Origin: Rosenbergiella australiborealis
GTDB lineage: Bacteria; Pseudomonadota; Gammaproteobacteria; Enterobacterales; Enterobacteriaceae
Assembly (NCBI RefSeq): GCF_018494035.1
Contig: NZ_JABBFO010000004.1
Span: 62,001 to 126,000 of the forward strand
Length of the DNA stretch: 64,000 bases
Direction: 5' to 3'
A program made the position numbers and the translations under genes. Shown piece by piece: positions 1-13,969 of this stretch (its first letter is position 1; each line of letters begins with the position of its first letter). The notes beneath the pieces are model-generated. The model had not been told where the DNA came from. It saw only the letters and a program-made list of their open reading frames with translations, and did no database searches.

Positions 1-505
1 CTACACGTAGTGTTCCGCCACTAAAGCCCCCTTGTAAACGGATCGGTGGGTAGTGTTCATTTTCTAGGTAAGTGATTTTCGCCCCGCCTTCACGTAACGC
101 ATCTACCAAGTGACCAATCGGCCTTTCTTTCATTCTGGGCTCGCCCGTTAGCACAATGTTGTTATCGGCTAAACAAAGTGCCGCTGTCAGTGGACGAATT
201 GCCGTGCCAGCATTACCCAGAAAAATTTCCAACTGTTCTGGGGTTTGCAGTGGGCCTGCGATACCTGTCACAGTACATTCTGTACGATCGGCGGAGAGCG
301 TATAGTCAATACCCAATGCACTCAGCGCATTCAGCATATGCCGTATATCATCGCTATCGAGCAAATTAGTGAGACGAGTGGTTCCTTTCGCCATCGCGGC
401 TAGTAACAATGCGCGGTTGGACACGCTTTTAGAACCCGGTAAATTTACCGTTCCCTCGATGCGAGAGATAGGTTGTAGAGTCAGAGATTGCATTACATTA
501 CTCAT
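1..505 (-). CDS. aroA: 3-phosphoshikimate 1-carboxyvinyltransferase (EPSP synthase), N-terminal part
   Basis: Transfers enolpyruvyl from PEP to shikimate-3-phosphate, the sixth step of the shikimate pathway in the cytoplasm. The reading frame runs off the left edge, so only about 168 N-terminal residues are present. The translation has [14 protein letters not shown], then the substrate-binding motif [16 protein letters not shown] and [11 protein letters not shown], all typical of the family. Start: ATG at 505 is preceded by a GGGGGAAAG ribosome binding site seven bases upstream. An in-frame ATG at 493 matches the E. coli start better (M-x-SLTLQP) but has no visible site. Lies 45 bp downstream of serC on the same strand, as in E. 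coli; the gap carries a strong hairpin. Confidence 0.97.
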   Translation of the reverse strand, partial: MSNVMQSLTLQPISRIEGTVNLPGSKSVSNRALLLAAMAKGTTRLTNLLDSDDIRHMLNALSALGIDYTLSADRTECTVTGIAGPLQTPEQLEIFLGNAGTAIRPLTAALCLADNNIVLTGEPRMKERPIGHLVDALREGGAKITYLENEHYPPIRLQGGFSGGTLRV

Positions 506-511
506 ATAACG

Positions 512-536
512 ACTTTCCCCCTGTAAGGGGGAAAGT
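512..536 (-). promoter_or_regulatory. Hairpin in serC-aroA gap overlapping the aroA ribosome binding site
   Basis: A perfect 10-bp inverted repeat (ACTTTCCCCC at 512-521 and GGGGGAAAGT at 527-536, plus strand) with a five-base loop. On the minus-strand transcript the 3' arm is GGGGGAAAGT, which is also the only purine-rich ribosome binding site for the aroA ATG at 505. There is no U tract after it, so it does not look like a classical terminator. The sequence shows the hairpin directly; control of aroA translation is inferred. Confidence 0.6.
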
Positions 537-550
537 GAAAAAGTTAACTA

Positions 551-1636
551 TTAACCGTGTCGCTTAGCGAAGTCTTGCATGAAGTTGGTTAATGCTTGTA
601 CGCCTTCGAGTGGCATTGCGTTATAAATCGAAGCACGCATTCCTCCCACCACGCGGTGGCCTTTTAATGCATGAAGGCCGGCTGCTACAGACTCGTCTAA
701 AAATAATTTATCGAGTTTGTCATCCGTCAGTTGGAATGGAACATTCATTTTAGAACGGTTACGTTCCAAAACAGTATTACGATAGAAATCGCTATTATCA
801 ATAGTGCTATACAGCAGGTCTGCTTTCGCTTGGTTATGCTTAGCCATTGCGGCAATTCCACCTTGCGCTTTCAACCATTTAAAGACTAAACCAGATAAAT
901 ACCAAGCAAAGGTCGGTGGCGTATTAAACATTGAATCGTTGTCTGCTAGCGTTTTGAAATCTAAGACCGATGGGAATTGTTGCAGGGTTTTTCCTAAGAG
1001 ATCTTCACGCACAATGACCAAGGTTAATCCAGCAGGGCCGATATTTTTTTGCGCTCCTGCATAGATCACACCGTAACGGTTGATGTCTAAAGGGCGAGAA
1101 AGGATAGTTGAAGAGAGATCAGCAACCACGACACGATCACCGAAATCAGGTTCTTCATCAATCGCCGTGCCGTCAATCGTCTCATTCGGGCAATAATGCA
1201 CATAGGCTGCATTATCGTTAAGTTGCCACTGATTCATCGGTAACAGCGCGACCTTACCATTTTCGGTCGTTTTTATATCAATGACATTAGGCGTACAGAA
1301 TTTCTGCGCCTCATTGATAGCACTGTGTGCCCAATAGCCACCGTCGATATAATCCGCATGTTTTGCTGATCCGAGCAGGTTAGCAGGAATCGCTGCGAAT
1401 TGGGCCCGTGCGCCGCCCTGACAAAATAGGACTTTGTAGTGAGCAGGAATTGCCAGCAAATCGCGGAGGTCTTGTTCTGCGGTCTCGGCAACCGCAATAA
1501 ACTCTTTACTACGATGGCTGATTTCCATCACTGAGGTCCCTAGCCCCTGCCAGTCAAGCAGCTCAGCTTGAACTTGTTCTAACACTGCTTTTGGTAACAT
1601 AGCGGGACCGGAACTAAAATTGAACACCTGCGTCAT
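551..1636 (-). CDS. serC: Phosphoserine aminotransferase
   Basis: PLP-dependent transaminase of serine biosynthesis (3-phosphohydroxypyruvate to phosphoserine) and of the pyridoxal phosphate pathway. Full length at 361 residues. The N-terminus [15 protein letters not shown] and the motif HRSKEF are family hallmarks, and the PLP lysine lies in [10 protein letters not shown] at about K197. Upstream of aroA on the same strand, the classic serC-aroA operon. The promoter should lie in the 194-bp gap shared with divergent ycaO. Confidence 0.98.
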   Translation of the reverse strand: MTQVFNFSSGPAMLPKAVLEQVQAELLDWQGLGTSVMEISHRSKEFIAVAETAEQDLRDLLAIPAHYKVLFCQGGARAQFAAIPANLLGSAKHADYIDGGYWAHSAINEAQKFCTPNVIDIKTTENGKVALLPMNQWQLNDNAAYVHYCPNETIDGTAIDEEPDFGDRVVVADLSSTILSRPLDINRYGVIYAGAQKNIGPAGLTLVIVREDLLGKTLQQFPSVLDFKTLADNDSMFNTPPTFAWYLSGLVFKWLKAQGGIAAMAKHNQAKADLLYSTIDNSDFYRNTVLERNRSKMNVPFQLTDDKLDKLFLDESVAAGLHALKGHRVVGGMRASIYNAMPLEGVQALTNFMQDFAKRHG

Positions 1637-1830
1637 TGACCTTCACCCTTTATTATTCTGTCGAATCATTTGCGCTAAGGTATCGGTTTTATCACTGCCA
1701 GAATATTGCTGCAATAAATAATCTCTTCAATAATAAAGATTGCTGCAAATCCCCGCACAACGATAGCCGCTGACAGTGAAAAAACGTATGATAGAGGCCA
1801 TCATTTCTTGATTAACCAGAGAGCGCCACC

Positions 1831-3591
1831 ATGACGCAGACCTTTATCCCCGGCAAAGATGCCGCCCTTGAAGATTCTATTAGCCGTTTTCAAGATAAAC
1901 TTCAGCAGCTCGGCTTTACTATCGAAGAAGCCTCATGGCTTAACCCTGTCCCTAATGTTTGGTCTGTGCATGTCCGCGATAAAGATTGCGCACTCTGCTT
2001 TACCAATGGTAAAGGAGCGACTCAAAAAGCCGCTTTAGCGTCGGCACTCGGTGAATATTTTGAACGTTTATCGACTAACTACTTCTTCGCCGATTTTTGG
2101 TTAGGTGAAAAAATCGCTAACAGTCCTTTTGTTCATTACCCGAACGAGAAATGGTTTCCACTTACAGACGATGACTCGCTGCCTGAAGGTATTCTCGATC
2201 CTAAGCTGCGGGCGTTTTACGATCCTGAAAATGAACTGAGCGGATCTGACCTGATCGACCTGCAGTCAGGTAATTATGAACGTGGTATCTGTGCCCTCCC
2301 TTTTGTCCGCCAGTCTGATTTACAGACCGTCTATATTCCAATGAATATCATCGGTAATCTGTATGTGTCTAACGGGATGTCTGCTGGGAATACCGCCAAT
2401 GAAGCGCGAGTTCAAGGATTGTCCGAAGTCTTTGAGCGTTACGTTAAAAATAAAATTATCGCCGAATCGATTAGCCTGCCGGAAATACCGGCTGACGTAT
2501 TAGCTCGCTACCCTAGCGTTACCGAAGCTATCGCCCGTTTAGAAGCAGAAGGCTTCCCGATTCTGTCTTACGACGCCTCGCTCGGGGGCAAGTACCCCGT
2601 CATCTGCGTCGTATTATTCAACCCTAGCAATGGTACCTGTTTCGCTTCCTTTGGCGCCCACCCAGATTTCGGTGTCGCTCTGGAGCGTACGGTCACCGAA
2701 TTGCTACAAGGCCGTGGATTAAAAGATTTGGATGTCTTCACTCCTCCCACGTTCGACGATGAAGAAGTAGCTGAACACACGAATCTCGAAACCCACTTTA
2801 TCGATTCAAGTGGCCTAATTTCTTGGGATATGTTCAAAGAGGGTGCAGATTATCCTTTCGTCGATTGGTCGTTCTCAGGCACGACCGAGCAAGAATTCGC
2901 GACGTTAATGGCTATTTTCCAACACGACCAGCAAGAGGTCTATATTGCTGACTATGAGCATTTAGGCGTGTATGCCTGCCGTATTATCGTGCCGGGAATG
3001 TCAGATATTTATCCTGCCGAAGACCTGTTATTAGCCAATAATAATATGGGCGCTGATTTACGCGAAATCATTCTGTCATTACCCGGCTCAGAGTGGGAAC
3101 CGGAGGAGTATCTGGCGTTAATCTCTACGCTGGATGATCATGGTTTAGATGACTTTACCCGTGTGCGTGAGCTGCTGGGTATTGCAACAGGAAAAGATAA
3201 CGGTTGGTCTACCTTACGCGTTGGCGAGTTAAAATCGATGCTTGCTCTGGCAGGGGGGGATATTGACCAAGCCTTAACTTGGGCTGAATGGACTATTGAG
3301 TTTAATGGTTCAGTATTCAGTGCTGAGCGTGCTAACTACTATCGCTGCTTACAGACATTGTTGTTACTCGCACTGGAAGATGAGCGTCAACCTGTTGACT
3401 ATCTGAACGCCTTTAACAAAATGTATGGCGTCGAGACAGTGGAAGCTGCTTCTGCTGCCGTCAGTGGTGAGGCACCATTCTATGGCCTACAAATCGTAGA
3501 TGCTGAACTAAAAGCCTTCCCGGCGCATCAATCTTTATTAGCGGCCTACGAAAAGTTACAAGTGGCTAAGCGCCAGCATGCACAAGGCTAA
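1831..3591 (+). CDS. ycaO: YcaO, ribosomal protein S12 methylthiotransferase accessory factor
   Basis: ATP-binding YcaO-fold protein. In E. coli it assists RimO in beta-methylthiolation of an aspartate in ribosomal protein S12. The 586-residue length equals the E. coli protein. The Mg/ATP-binding glutamates known from the family are in place: E75 and E78 in SALGEYFERL, and E191, E199 and E202 in EARVQGLSEVFERY. The C-terminal third is helical and TPR-like. Divergent from serC and followed by a strong terminator. RimO is encoded about 30 kb away in this window. A role in peptide cyclisation is unlikely: there is no E1-like partner, transporter or precursor peptide next to it. Confidence 0.96.
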   Translation: MTQTFIPGKDAALEDSISRFQDKLQQLGFTIEEASWLNPVPNVWSVHVRDKDCALCFTNGKGATQKAALASALGEYFERLSTNYFFADFWLGEKIANSPFVHYPNEKWFPLTDDDSLPEGILDPKLRAFYDPENELSGSDLIDLQSGNYERGICALPFVRQSDLQTVYIPMNIIGNLYVSNGMSAGNTANEARVQGLSEVFERYVKNKIIAESISLPEIPADVLARYPSVTEAIARLEAEGFPILSYDASLGGKYPVICVVLFNPSNGTCFASFGAHPDFGVALERTVTELLQGRGLKDLDVFTPPTFDDEEVAEHTNLETHFIDSSGLISWDMFKEGADYPFVDWSFSGTTEQEFATLMAIFQHDQQEVYIADYEHLGVYACRIIVPGMSDIYPAEDLLLANNNMGADLREIILSLPGSEWEPEEYLALISTLDDHGLDDFTRVRELLGIATGKDNGWSTLRVGELKSMLALAGGDIDQALTWAEWTIEFNGSVFSAERANYYRCLQTLLLLALEDERQPVDYLNAFNKMYGVETVEAASAAVSGEAPFYGLQIVDAELKAFPAHQSLLAAYEKLQVAKRQHAQG

Positions 3592-3600
3592 TTAAGTGGG

Positions 3601-3626
3601 AAAGGCCTCAATCGAGGCCTTTTTTT
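3601..3626. terminator. Intrinsic terminator between ycaO and ycaD
   Basis: Stem AAAGGCCTC (3601-3609) pairs with GAGGCCTTT (3614-3622) around an AATC loop, followed by a T tract on the plus strand. It ends ycaO; the A run on the 5' side lets it also serve ycaD, which ends at 3625 on the other strand. Confidence 0.88.
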
Positions 3627-4785
3627 ATGCATGGGCAATAGGGTTAGCCTGCTGATCGGTTTTACGTAATAACATCATTAGATAAACAAACGAAACCGTC
3701 GCAATCATCACAAAAAGAATATTGTCTGACCAGGTTTCCATGAGTAAAGACGTTATAGCCGGTCCTACCAAACTGCCTGCTGTATAACTGAGCAATAAGG
3801 CTTGATTCATCGGAATCAGCTCAGAGTGCGCCACTTTCTCGCAGGCCCAAGCCATTGCAATCGGATAGAGCGTAAAACCCGCACTACCAAGAATAAATAA
3901 GCCTGCGACAAGTGAAGCGTTCATCAGCATGGAAAGTGCCGCTAAGATGACCACAAAAACCTGCACACGTAACACCAACAACCGACCATAGCGATCAGCC
4001 AGTTTCCCTAACGGCCACTGGGCAATAATACCCGCGCTGATTAATAGTGCCATCCAGTCACCAACATGACTATCACTCATGCCTTTATGCGACAGATACA
4101 AGGGCATCAGGCCATAGAGCGATCCCAAGACCACACCAGAAATAATGCATCCGTTGATCCCCAACCGTGACTGACGTTGAAAGAACATCTTCATTACGCC
4201 GGGTTGTTTTGGCGTTTCTAATGCCTCTTCTGCTTGACCGGCACTGACCACCACAAATAATAACGGAATGATCGCTAGCATCATTAGGGCGACTAATGCA
4301 GGGATCAATGTCGCCATAGAGAGAGGAAGTGCGCTAATAAATAGTTGACCTAACACGGTTCCCATGTAGTAAACAATCATATAAGCAGCAAGTAGACCGC
4401 CGCGACTTGAAAGTGTACCGGCACAAAGAAGAGCACTCTCGACGATGACCCAAAGTAAGGCACAACCATTACCCGCAATAAATCGCCAAAATGCCCATGT
4501 TTCAAATGCATGGCTGAATACCAACATTAAGGTCGCAATGGCGAAAAGAGCAGTCGCTAAATAATAACTTCGGTTAAAACCAAGGCGATTAATCAATTTT
4601 CCCGCAAACAATGTTCCGGTTAAATTACCGGTAAAAAAAGCCGAGCTGATCAATCCTATCTGTAGGGTCGACCAAGAGGCGTGGGAAAGCCATAGTGGGA
4701 TTTGAGTATTCAGCACAGCAATACATACCGTTAACAGCAGTAGACCACTTAATAAAAGCACTACTGGACGTGAAAGCGCCGACAT
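3625..4785 (-). CDS. ycaD: YcaD-type MFS transporter
   Basis: Twelve-helix major facilitator of the inner membrane, substrate unknown. The whole protein aligns in memory with E. coli Yca[19 protein letters not shown] at the N-terminus, YFTGN/FFTGN-type motifs, [34 protein letters not shown] and [17 protein letters not shown]. Start placed at ATG 4785 (MSALSRPVV, 386 residues), close to the E. coli length of about 382; the longer frame to 4890 adds residues that do not look like a transporter N-terminus. Same strand as serS but separated by a hairpin. In E. coli the focA-pflBA genes lie between ycaO and ycaD; here they are adjacent. Confidence 0.9.
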   Translation of the reverse strand: MSALSRPVVLLLSGLLLLTVCIAVLNTQIPLWLSHASWSTLQIGLISSAFFTGNLTGTLFAGKLINRLGFNRSYYLATALFAIATLMLVFSHAFETWAFWRFIAGNGCALLWVIVESALLCAGTLSSRGGLLAAYMIVYYMGTVLGQLFISALPLSMATLIPALVALMMLAIIPLLFVVVSAGQAEEALETPKQPGVMKMFFQRQSRLGINGCIISGVVLGSLYGLMPLYLSHKGMSDSHVGDWMALLISAGIIAQWPLGKLADRYGRLLVLRVQVFVVILAALSMLMNASLVAGLFILGSAGFTLYPIAMAWACEKVAHSELIPMNQALLLSYTAGSLVGPAITSLLMETWSDNILFVMIATVSFVYLMMLLRKTDQQANPIAHA

Positions 4786-4887
4786 GATCGTTGAGATAGC
4801 TCGAAAAAGGGAAAGTGTGCGAATAATGGCAGGGATTGCGTTAATGTCAATCGAGGGTAATTTGATAAGGCACTTTTTGTTTTCAAG

Positions 4888-4916
4888 CAATCCCCCGTCT
4901 AGATTACGGGGGATTG
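4888..4916 (-). other. Hairpin downstream of serS
   Basis: An 11-bp inverted repeat (CAATCCCCCGT at 4888-4898, ACGGGGGATTG at 4906-4916) with a seven-base loop, immediately after the serS stop on the minus strand. No U tract follows on either strand, so it may be an RNA-stabilising 3' structure or a weak terminator. Confidence 0.6.
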
Positions 4917-4922
4917 TCGAGA

Positions 4923-6287
<1,365 letters not shown>

Positions 6288-7634
6288 TTAATTGCTGCGG
6301 TAGCGTTTTGTCTGACTATTATGATCCTGTTGTGCAAGCCAGGAGAGTTTTTCGGCGATTTTACCTTCGAGGCCACGCTCGGTAGGATGATAATAATGCG
6401 TGTCAGCCATTTCACGGGGAAAATAGTTTTCTCCCGCCGCATAGGCATGAGGCTCATCATGAGCATAACGATACTCTTTTTTAAGTCCCATCTCTTTCAT
6501 TAACTGCGTGGGCGCGTTGCGTAGGTGGTCGGGGACATCATAGTCTGGCCTATTGCGTGCATCCTGCATCGCTTGGTTGAACGCAGTGTAGACTGCGTTG
6601 CTTTTTGGCGCACACGCCAGATAGACCAGCGCCTGGGCTATCGCCCTCTCCCCTTCCGCCGGACCCACTCGGGTATAACAGTCCCATGCTGCGAGCGCGA
6701 CTTGCATACCGCGAGGATCGGCATTACCGACATCTTCCGATGCAATAGCCAATAAACGACGTGCGACGTAGAGGGGATCGCCGCCCGCAGTAATGATTCG
6801 TGCATACCAGTATAAGGCCGCATCAGGGGCTGATCCGCGAACAGATTTGTGCAGCGCAGAAATTAAATCGTAAAAGCGGTCACCTTTATTATCAAATCTC
6901 GCACTACGCTCGCCAGCGATTTCAGTTAAGAATTGCGGCGTAAGTATGCGTTGGCCTTCTGATCCCTCGGCCATATCCGCCATCATTTCTAGCGTATTCA
7001 GTGCCCGTCGTGCATCGCCATTCACGAGCTCTGCTAGCATACTACGCGTCTGCGTGGGTAAAATCAGCCCTTGACCGGCCAAGCCCCGCTCTTTATCTTC
7101 CATTGCCTGATCCAAGATTTTTTCAATCTCAGAGTGAGTTAATGACTTTAAGAGATAAACACGCGCCCGCGATAACAGCGCAGAGTTAAGTTCAAAAGAA
7201 GGGTTTTCCGTGGTAGCGCCAACAAAAGTGATAGTGCCATCTTCAATATGCGGTAAAAATGCATCCTGCTGACTTTTATTGAAGCGGTGTACCTCATCCA
7301 CAAAGAGTATTGTACTGTGACCCGCCTGACGATTGACCCGCGCACGATCAATAGCCTCGCGGATCTCTTTGATGCCAGAAGTGACCGCTGAAACTCTTGA
7401 TACTTGTGCTTGGGCATAGTGCGCGATGATCTCCGCAAGGGTCGTTTTTCCTGTACCCGGAGGCCCCCAGAGTATCATCGAGTGTAAGTGCCCCGCTTCA
7501 ATCGCTTTAGCTAACGGTTTACCGGGGGCAAGAATATGCTGCTGTCCAACATATTCTTGCAGAGTCGTTGGACGCATTCTGGCGGCGAGAGGTTGCAATG
7601 CAGCGGGCGCAAACTCTAACGAATAATTACTCAC
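6288..7634 (-). CDS. rarA: Replication-associated recombination protein A (AAA ATPase)
   Basis: RarA/MgsA, a tetrameric clamp-loader-like ATPase acting at stalled replication forks. 448 residues against about 447 in E. coli. Walker [11 protein letters not shown], Walker [12 protein letters not shown], sensor region [25 protein letters not shown], and the C-terminal MgsA/RarA tetramerisation part with [23 protein letters not shown]. Starts with GTG at 7634, giving MSNYSLEF like E. coli MSNLSLDF. 16 bp after lolA, so probably one transcript with it. Confidence 0.98.
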   Translation of the reverse strand: MSNYSLEFAPAALQPLAARMRPTTLQEYVGQQHILAPGKPLAKAIEAGHLHSMILWGPPGTGKTTLAEIIAHYAQAQVSRVSAVTSGIKEIREAIDRARVNRQAGHSTILFVDEVHRFNKSQQDAFLPHIEDGTITFVGATTENPSFELNSALLSRARVYLLKSLTHSEIEKILDQAMEDKERGLAGQGLILPTQTRSMLAELVNGDARRALNTLEMMADMAEGSEGQRILTPQFLTEIAGERSARFDNKGDRFYDLISALHKSVRGSAPDAALYWYARIITAGGDPLYVARRLLAIASEDVGNADPRGMQVALAAWDCYTRVGPAEGERAIAQALVYLACAPKSNAVYTAFNQAMQDARNRPDYDVPDHLRNAPTQLMKEMGLKKEYRYAHDEPHAYAAGENYFPREMADTHYYHPTERGLEGKIAEKLSWLAQQDHNSQTKRYRSN

Positions 7635-7650
7635 GCTAACCCTTTTTCAC

Positions 7651-8262
7651 TTATTGACGTTGGTCATCGACCGTCACACCTTTTGGCGGTGTGAATTGAA
7701 ACTTCGAGGCTTCGATAGCCCCATTTTTTTGGCTTTTCAATTGATAGCGACTATGTTGGCCTTCTTGATCAATAGCACTAAATTGGTTGATGGTACCTTC
7801 TGGCGTCACATCAATGCTGAACTGTTTTAAGTTACTTCCACCACTCTTGGGTGTAAGCGCAAAGTGATCGCCCTGCTGCTTCACATTATAGTTCTTCCAA
7901 TCACTGCTTTGGTTTCGCGCGATTAGCATAAAAGGCGTATTGCTGGTCGCGTTCTTAAGCCAAGTTGCGCTGACTTGCTCAACAAATGGGTTATAAAACC
8001 ACAATGTTTTTCCATCAGAAATGATTGTGCTTTCATCCGGGGCTGTCATATGCCAGTTAAAAAGACTCGGACGCTTTACCCATAGCTCACCTTGACCTTG
8101 CTGAACGTTAGCGCCAGAACTGTCAGTCACTGTTTGAGTAAAGCTAGCATGGAAGCTATTCACTTTATTAAGACGAGATTGCAATACCGAAGCGTCATCT
8201 GCGAAAACCGGTGCAGCAAGCAAACCCGCAATGAATCCTGTGGCAACGATAATCTTTTTCAT
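7651..8262 (-). CDS. lolA: Outer-membrane lipoprotein carrier protein LolA
   Basis: Periplasmic chaperone that takes lipoproteins from LolCDE to LolB at the outer membrane. The ATG at 8262 gives 203 residues, exactly the E. coli length, with a signal peptide [21 protein letters not shown] cleaved before DDASVLQ. An AAAGGA ribosome binding site lies upstream of this ATG; the longer frame to 8316 is rejected. Downstream of ftsK across a 163-bp gap that contains a hairpin. Confidence 0.97.
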   Translation of the reverse strand: MKKIIVATGFIAGLLAAPVFADDASVLQSRLNKVNSFHASFTQTVTDSSGANVQQGQGELWVKRPSLFNWHMTAPDESTIISDGKTLWFYNPFVEQVSATWLKNATSNTPFMLIARNQSSDWKNYNVKQQGDHFALTPKSGGSNLKQFSIDVTPEGTINQFSAIDQEGQHSRYQLKSQKNGAIEASKFQFTPPKGVTVDDQRQ

Positions 8263-8377
8263 TACTGGTAATTCCTTTAAATATTCATACCTGTGGTTCA
8301 ATAACTGTAGCCACAACTTGAACCATCGAATAGGGGAATGGGACTAAATAGCATATTGGGGCATTCTTTTGATAAAC

Positions 8378-8405
8378 AATAGGCCAGCATAAACTCTGGC
8401 CTATT
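8378..8405 (-). other. Hairpin downstream of ftsK
   Basis: Ten-base arms AATAGGCCAG (8378-8387) and CTGGCCTATT (8396-8405) with an eight-base loop, directly after the ftsK stop on the minus strand. It has no long U tract, so it is called a probable ftsK transcript end rather than a certain terminator. Confidence 0.6.
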
Positions 8406-8424
8406 TCCCCGTACTGAGCTTCAC

Positions 8425-11400
8425 TTACATTTCATGTGGAGGGGGTGACAGCACTTCACGATTACCGTTGTTCCCCGGCTCGGAGACGATTCCCTGAGCT
8501 TCCATTTGCTCAATAATACGTGCCGCACGGTTATAACCTATACGAAATTGACGTTGGACGCCGGAGATTGATGCGCGTCGTTTTTCAACCACGAAGGCGA
8601 CGGCTTGATCGAAAAGTGGATCGAGATCTTCACCGTTACTGTCCACACCGCCAGCACCACTTTCGTTTTCATCACCGGCAGTAATGCTATCGATATATTG
8701 TGGGCGACCACGCGCTTTCCAATCTTGAACCACAGCGTGGACTTCCTGATCACGGACAAATGCCCCGTGAACACGCACTGGCATGGATGAGTTTGGTGGC
8801 ATGTAAAGCATATCCCCCATCCCCAATAGTGATTCGGCTCCAGCTTGGTCAAGAATAGTCCGTGAATCAATTTTACTCGAAACAGTAAAAGCAATACGGG
8901 TTGGTATGTTCGCTTTAATTAACCCGGTAATGACATCGACCGATGGACGTTGTGTCGCTAATACTAAGTGGATCCCTGCCGCACGTGCTTTCTGAGCAAG
9001 CCGGGCAATGAGTTCTTCAACCTTTTTCCCAACAGCCATCATCAAGTCAGCAAACTCATCGACCATAACCACGATATAAGGCAGTTTTTCTAAGACCGGA
9101 GGCTGGGTGTCCATGCTATCACCCGGCTTCCAGAATGGATCAGGAATAGGACGGCCCATCGCTTCGGCTTGTTCAATTTTTTCGTTGTAGCCCGCTAAAT
9201 TTCTCACTCCCAACGCTGACATGAGTTTATAACGTCGCTCCATCTCCATTACACTCCAGCGCAGAGCATTCGCAGCATCTTTCATATCGGTGACCACTTC
9301 GGTCAGAAGATGGGGAATCCCCTCATAAACTGACAGTTCAAGCATCTTCGGGTCAATCATAATGAAACGCACTTCATCCGGCGTCGCTTTGTAGAGGATG
9401 CTTAAGATCATGGCATTAACCCCCACTGACTTACCCGAGCCTGTGGTACCGGCAACCAGTAGATGCGGCATCTTTGCAAGGTCCGCAACGACTGGCTCAC
9501 CCGAGATATCTTTACCAAGCACAACACTGAGTGGCGAGGGATTATCGCGGAAAGCTGGACAATCGAGTACCTCGCGCAGATAAACCGTTTGGCGATGCTG
9601 GTTAGGTAATTCCAATCCAACATAAGGTTTTCCAGGGATCACTTCCACTACCCGCACGGCAATGGCGGAAAGTGAACGAGCCAAGTCACGAGATAAATTA
9701 GAGATCCGTGCAGCTTTCACACCTGGAGCGAGGTCCAGTTCAAATCGGGTGATGACAGGGCCAGGAGAGATCCCCACCACATCAGCTTTAATACGAAAAT
9801 CTGCTAATCTTGCTTCGACCAATTGACCCGTCTGCTCAAGCGCAAACATGTCTACAGGTTCTTCTTCCAAAGGGGGTTGTGTCAAGAGATCCAAGGTTGG
9901 CAATGGCGTCGTAGGCTTTGCCAGAGGCTGTTCATGCCGAACGAGGAAAGGATGAAATAGACTATCCTTTGGTGCTGTCTCGGTACTGACAGGTGAAACA
10001 GGCTTCTCCTCAACCACTTCTTTGGGCGGTGCGGCGGGTTGTACCGGCGCCGAAGGCTCAACTGGAGTCAAGGTAAACAACGGTTCACTAGGTGACTCAT
10101 CCACCAAATCCTCTATCGGTGAAAAATTGAAATCCGAAAGATCTAACAGTGCTGAAGTTGCTGAGTGTTGTGTGTCTTGCGGCTGATCATAACGTTGTTG
10201 CTGAGCCACCTGAAACTGACGAGCAAGATGTTCTTGTTGTGCCTGCTCTTCAACGTCATGAGCGTCATGGTCATAGTCTACCCGATTACTACTCTCGATC
10301 GTATGCGCCGAAATCGGCTCAGACGGTTGAACTTGCTGCGATGAATAAGGTGTCATTGGTTGTTGAACGTCATTCACTGACTCTTGCTCAGCTACCGTAT
10401 CAACGTGACGAGTTTTTTCTTCAGCTTGACGTTGCGAAGGTAATTTAATCCCATACGATGCTAATTCACGACGTGTTGGGATTCGTACTGGATTAGGGCG
10501 AGGTAATTCCGGGCCAATACCTTGTTTGACCTGAGAGGAGCTTCCCGTTTCCTTGCGTTTTTGACCGGACAAGTCAGGTGTGGATAATTTTCCCATACTC
10601 GCTGCCGCAGCGAAAGGCGAAAGCGCTTTTGTCGCAGGCGCTGCTGAGGGTTTCGGCGTAGCAATGGCCGATACTGTCGGCGCTACGACGGTTGCGCTAT
10701 CCAAGTCATCTGCCACGGTTGGAACCACAGGTTGGTTCTCAGTACTATTTTGCAGCACTGGCTGATATGCTTGGCGCTCGACAGGGATATCAAAATGGTA
10801 ATGTGGCTGAGCCGAAGCCTGACTGACCGAGTGTGATGGCATCTGTGCCGGTGGTACCCTAATCTCGTCTTGCGAGGTCCTCGCCACAACCGGCGTTTCC
10901 ATAGAGGGATGCGTAACCACGGGCGTTACATCAGAATGCTGATCAATAGTCTCGGGGGCGAGCTCAGCCGTGGGAGTTTCTTTCTCGATCACGTCATCTA
11001 CGGGACGTGGCTGATAATCCAACAGCGGATCGTAGTCTAGCAACGGATCGTAATCGTGCTGCTCAGTAGTTGCTGAAGGCGTTGGACGTGGTGCAAGTAA
11101 GGGGTCGTCCTCATAAGGGGCAGTAGCATTACTCGCGCCTCGACTGACTAAGCGACGAAAAACACTTTTTCCATTTTTTTGAGTGACAGCTTCAGGTGTC
11201 GGTAGCTCAGCCAAAGAAGTTGGCGCTTCATCCTGTTCCTCCCAAAATTCTTCATCTCGACGGTGGCTAGCGAATGTCATCACGCGCATCACCGCATTAC
11301 CGATTTTTTCCGCAATGGTTAACCAAGACCAGCCCGTATAAAGCGTGATCCCCGCAGCCCAGATAAAGAGAAGAATTAACGTGCCCAACGCCGGAGAAAA

Positions 11401-11874
11401 CCATTGTGACATCGCGCTACTCACAAGACTGCCAATCACGCCGCCGGAGGCAAAGTACCAAATATCATCCGCATTCAAAGAGGCAAGGCCACAAGTTGTT
11501 ACCACTAAACTCAGTACACCGATCAACCGTAAACCAATAGCAAAACAGTCAATATAATGTTGGTCTTTAAATCGGTAACGGTGGGCAATCCAGCATAACC
11601 CTAAGATGACAACGGGGATTGCATACGCCATTACTCCGAAGATGAAAAGTAAGGTGTCTGCTAACCAGGCACCGATTCCACCCCCCAAATTATGGATAGG
11701 TTCATGCCATGCAGTCTGCGACCAACTAGGATCAGAAGGATTAAAACTCACTAATGAGATCATTAGATAAACGGCAAACAAAGCAATAAGAATCAATAGC
11801 GCTTCAATTAAACGCCGTCCACTGCTCATAGGAGTTAACGCAATATCTTTATCTTCAATGTATTCCTGGCTCAA
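8425..11874 (-). CDS. ftsK: DNA translocase FtsK
   Basis: Septal DNA pump that segregates the chromosome terminus and activates XerCD at dif. N-terminal membrane domain with four helices (about residues 20-200) anchors it at the division site. A Pro/Gln-rich linker runs to about residue 660. The RecA-like motor follows, with Walker [11 protein letters not shown] and Walker [13 protein letters not shown], and a winged-helix gamma domain ([21 protein letters not shown]) binding KOPS sites ends it. Start is TTG at 11874 ([10 protein letters not shown], matching E. coli MSQEYTEDKE), with a GGAGAG site five bases upstream. 1149 residues, shorter than E. coli (1329) because the linker is shorter; it contains a YDPLLD tandem repeat. 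Confidence 0.98.
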   Translation of the reverse strand: MSQEYIEDKDIALTPMSSGRRLIEALLILIALFAVYLMISLVSFNPSDPSWSQTAWHEPIHNLGGGIGAWLADTLLFIFGVMAYAIPVVILGLCWIAHRYRFKDQHYIDCFAIGLRLIGVLSLVVTTCGLASLNADDIWYFASGGVIGSLVSSAMSQWFSPALGTLILLFIWAAGITLYTGWSWLTIAEKIGNAVMRVMTFASHRRDEEFWEEQDEAPTSLAELPTPEAVTQKNGKSVFRRLVSRGASNATAPYEDDPLLAPRPTPSATTEQHDYDPLLDYDPLLDYQPRPVDDVIEKETPTAELAPETIDQHSDVTPVVTHPSMETPVVARTSQDEIRVPPAQMPSHSVSQASAQPHYHFDIPVERQAYQPVLQNSTENQPVVPTVADDLDSATVVAPTVSAIATPKPSAAPATKALSPFAAAASMGKLSTPDLSGQKRKETGSSSQVKQGIGPELPRPNPVRIPTRRELASYGIKLPSQRQAEEKTRHVDTVAEQESVNDVQQPMTPYSSQQVQPSEPISAHTIESSNRVDYDHDAHDVEEQAQQEHLARQFQVAQQQRYDQPQDTQHSATSALLDLSDFNFSPIEDLVDESPSEPLFTLTPVEPSAPVQPAAPPKEVVEEKPVSPVSTETAPKDSLFHPFLVRHEQPLAKPTTPLPTLDLLTQPPLEEEPVDMFALEQTGQLVEARLADFRIKADVVGISPGPVITRFELDLAPGVKAARISNLSRDLARSLSAIAVRVVEVIPGKPYVGLELPNQHRQTVYLREVLDCPAFRDNPSPLSVVLGKDISGEPVVADLAKMPHLLVAGTTGSGKSVGVNAMILSILYKATPDEVRFIMIDPKMLELSVYEGIPHLLTEVVTDMKDAANALRWSVMEMERRYKLMSALGVRNLAGYNEKIEQAEAMGRPIPDPFWKPGDSMDTQPPVLEKLPYIVVMVDEFADLMMAVGKKVEELIARLAQKARAAGIHLVLATQRPSVDVITGLIKANIPTRIAFTVSSKIDSRTILDQAGAESLLGMGDMLYMPPNSSMPVRVHGAFVRDQEVHAVVQDWKARGRPQYIDSITAGDENESGAGGVDSNGEDLDPLFDQAVAFVVEKRRASISGVQRQFRIGYNRAARIIEQMEAQGIVSEPGNNGNREVLSPPPHEM

Positions 11875-11985
11875 GAGTACTCTCCAGGTGCCTGTCAAGG
11901 GAGGAAGGAACAACGCTAAACACGTTGTTCCTGTATGCATTTACAGGATTGTACCGAAAAACTTCAGCCTTTGCACCTGTCTGAT

Positions 11986-12480
11986 TTAACGAGTTTTAAT
12001 CACTAAACGATTACTTTGCTTAACTTCTTCCATCACAACATAGGTACGAGTATCGTTGACGCCGGGGAGTCGTAATAAGGTTTCACCGAGCAGCTTGCGA
12101 TAGGCAGACATATCTGGGACGCGGGTTTTGAGGAGATAATCGAAATCTCCAGAGACTAAATGACACTCCTGAGTTTCCTCCAGTTTTTGTACCGCAGCAT
12201 TGAACTGCTCGAACACATCTGGGGCACCACGATTCAGAGTAATCTCAACAAAAACAAGCAATGAAGCATCTAAATAGTGAGGGTTTAAGAGTGCGGTATA
12301 GCCGAGAATAAATCCTTGACGCTCTAGACGACGTACTCGCTCTAAACAAGGTGTCGGCGATAAACCGACGCGTTTTGATAGTTCTACGTTAGAAATTCGC
12401 CCATCTTTCTGTAATTCATTAAGTATATTGCGATCTATGCGATCAAGATCCTTGCTTGGACGTTTTTTGTTATCAACCAT
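11986..12480 (-). CDS. lrp: Leucine-responsive regulatory protein Lrp
   Basis: Global transcription factor that senses leucine. 164 residues, same length as in E. coli. N-terminal helix-turn-helix at about residues 10-60 (LDRIDRNILNELQKDGRISNVELSKRVGLSPTPCLERVRRLE begins it) and a C-terminal RAM/AsnC ligand-binding domain. Divergent from trxB, as in E. coli, with a 399-bp intergenic region; upstream of ftsK on the same strand. Confidence 0.98.
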   Translation of the reverse strand: MVDNKKRPSKDLDRIDRNILNELQKDGRISNVELSKRVGLSPTPCLERVRRLERQGFILGYTALLNPHYLDASLLVFVEITLNRGAPDVFEQFNAAVQKLEETQECHLVSGDFDYLLKTRVPDMSAYRKLLGETLLRLPGVNDTRTYVVMEEVKQSNRLVIKTR

Positions 12481-13839
<1,359 letters not shown>

Positions 13840-13868
13840 GTTGTTAACTGATTGATCTCGCTTCATTC

Positions 13869-13891
13869 TGGCGGCAGGTTATCTGTCGCCA
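13869..13891 (+). other. Hairpin after trxB
   Basis: A nine-base stem (TGGCGGCAG at 13869-13877 with CTGTCGCCA at 13883-13891, one G-T pair) and a five-base loop 30 bp after the trxB stop. No T tract follows, so termination may be partial, allowing read-through into cydD. Confidence 0.5.
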
Positions 13892-13969
13892 ACCTCGCCT
13901 CAAGCATGGTAGAGTTGAATCAATGTTAAGGCAGTCAATGTCAAACTCCTACAGAATAGTGGCTCTCCC

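Noticed and set aside
10980-11070. Short tandem repeat in the DNA as a possible mobile or CRISPR-like repeat
   Set aside because: It encodes the YDPLLD repeat in the FtsK linker, stays in frame, and has only two to three units.
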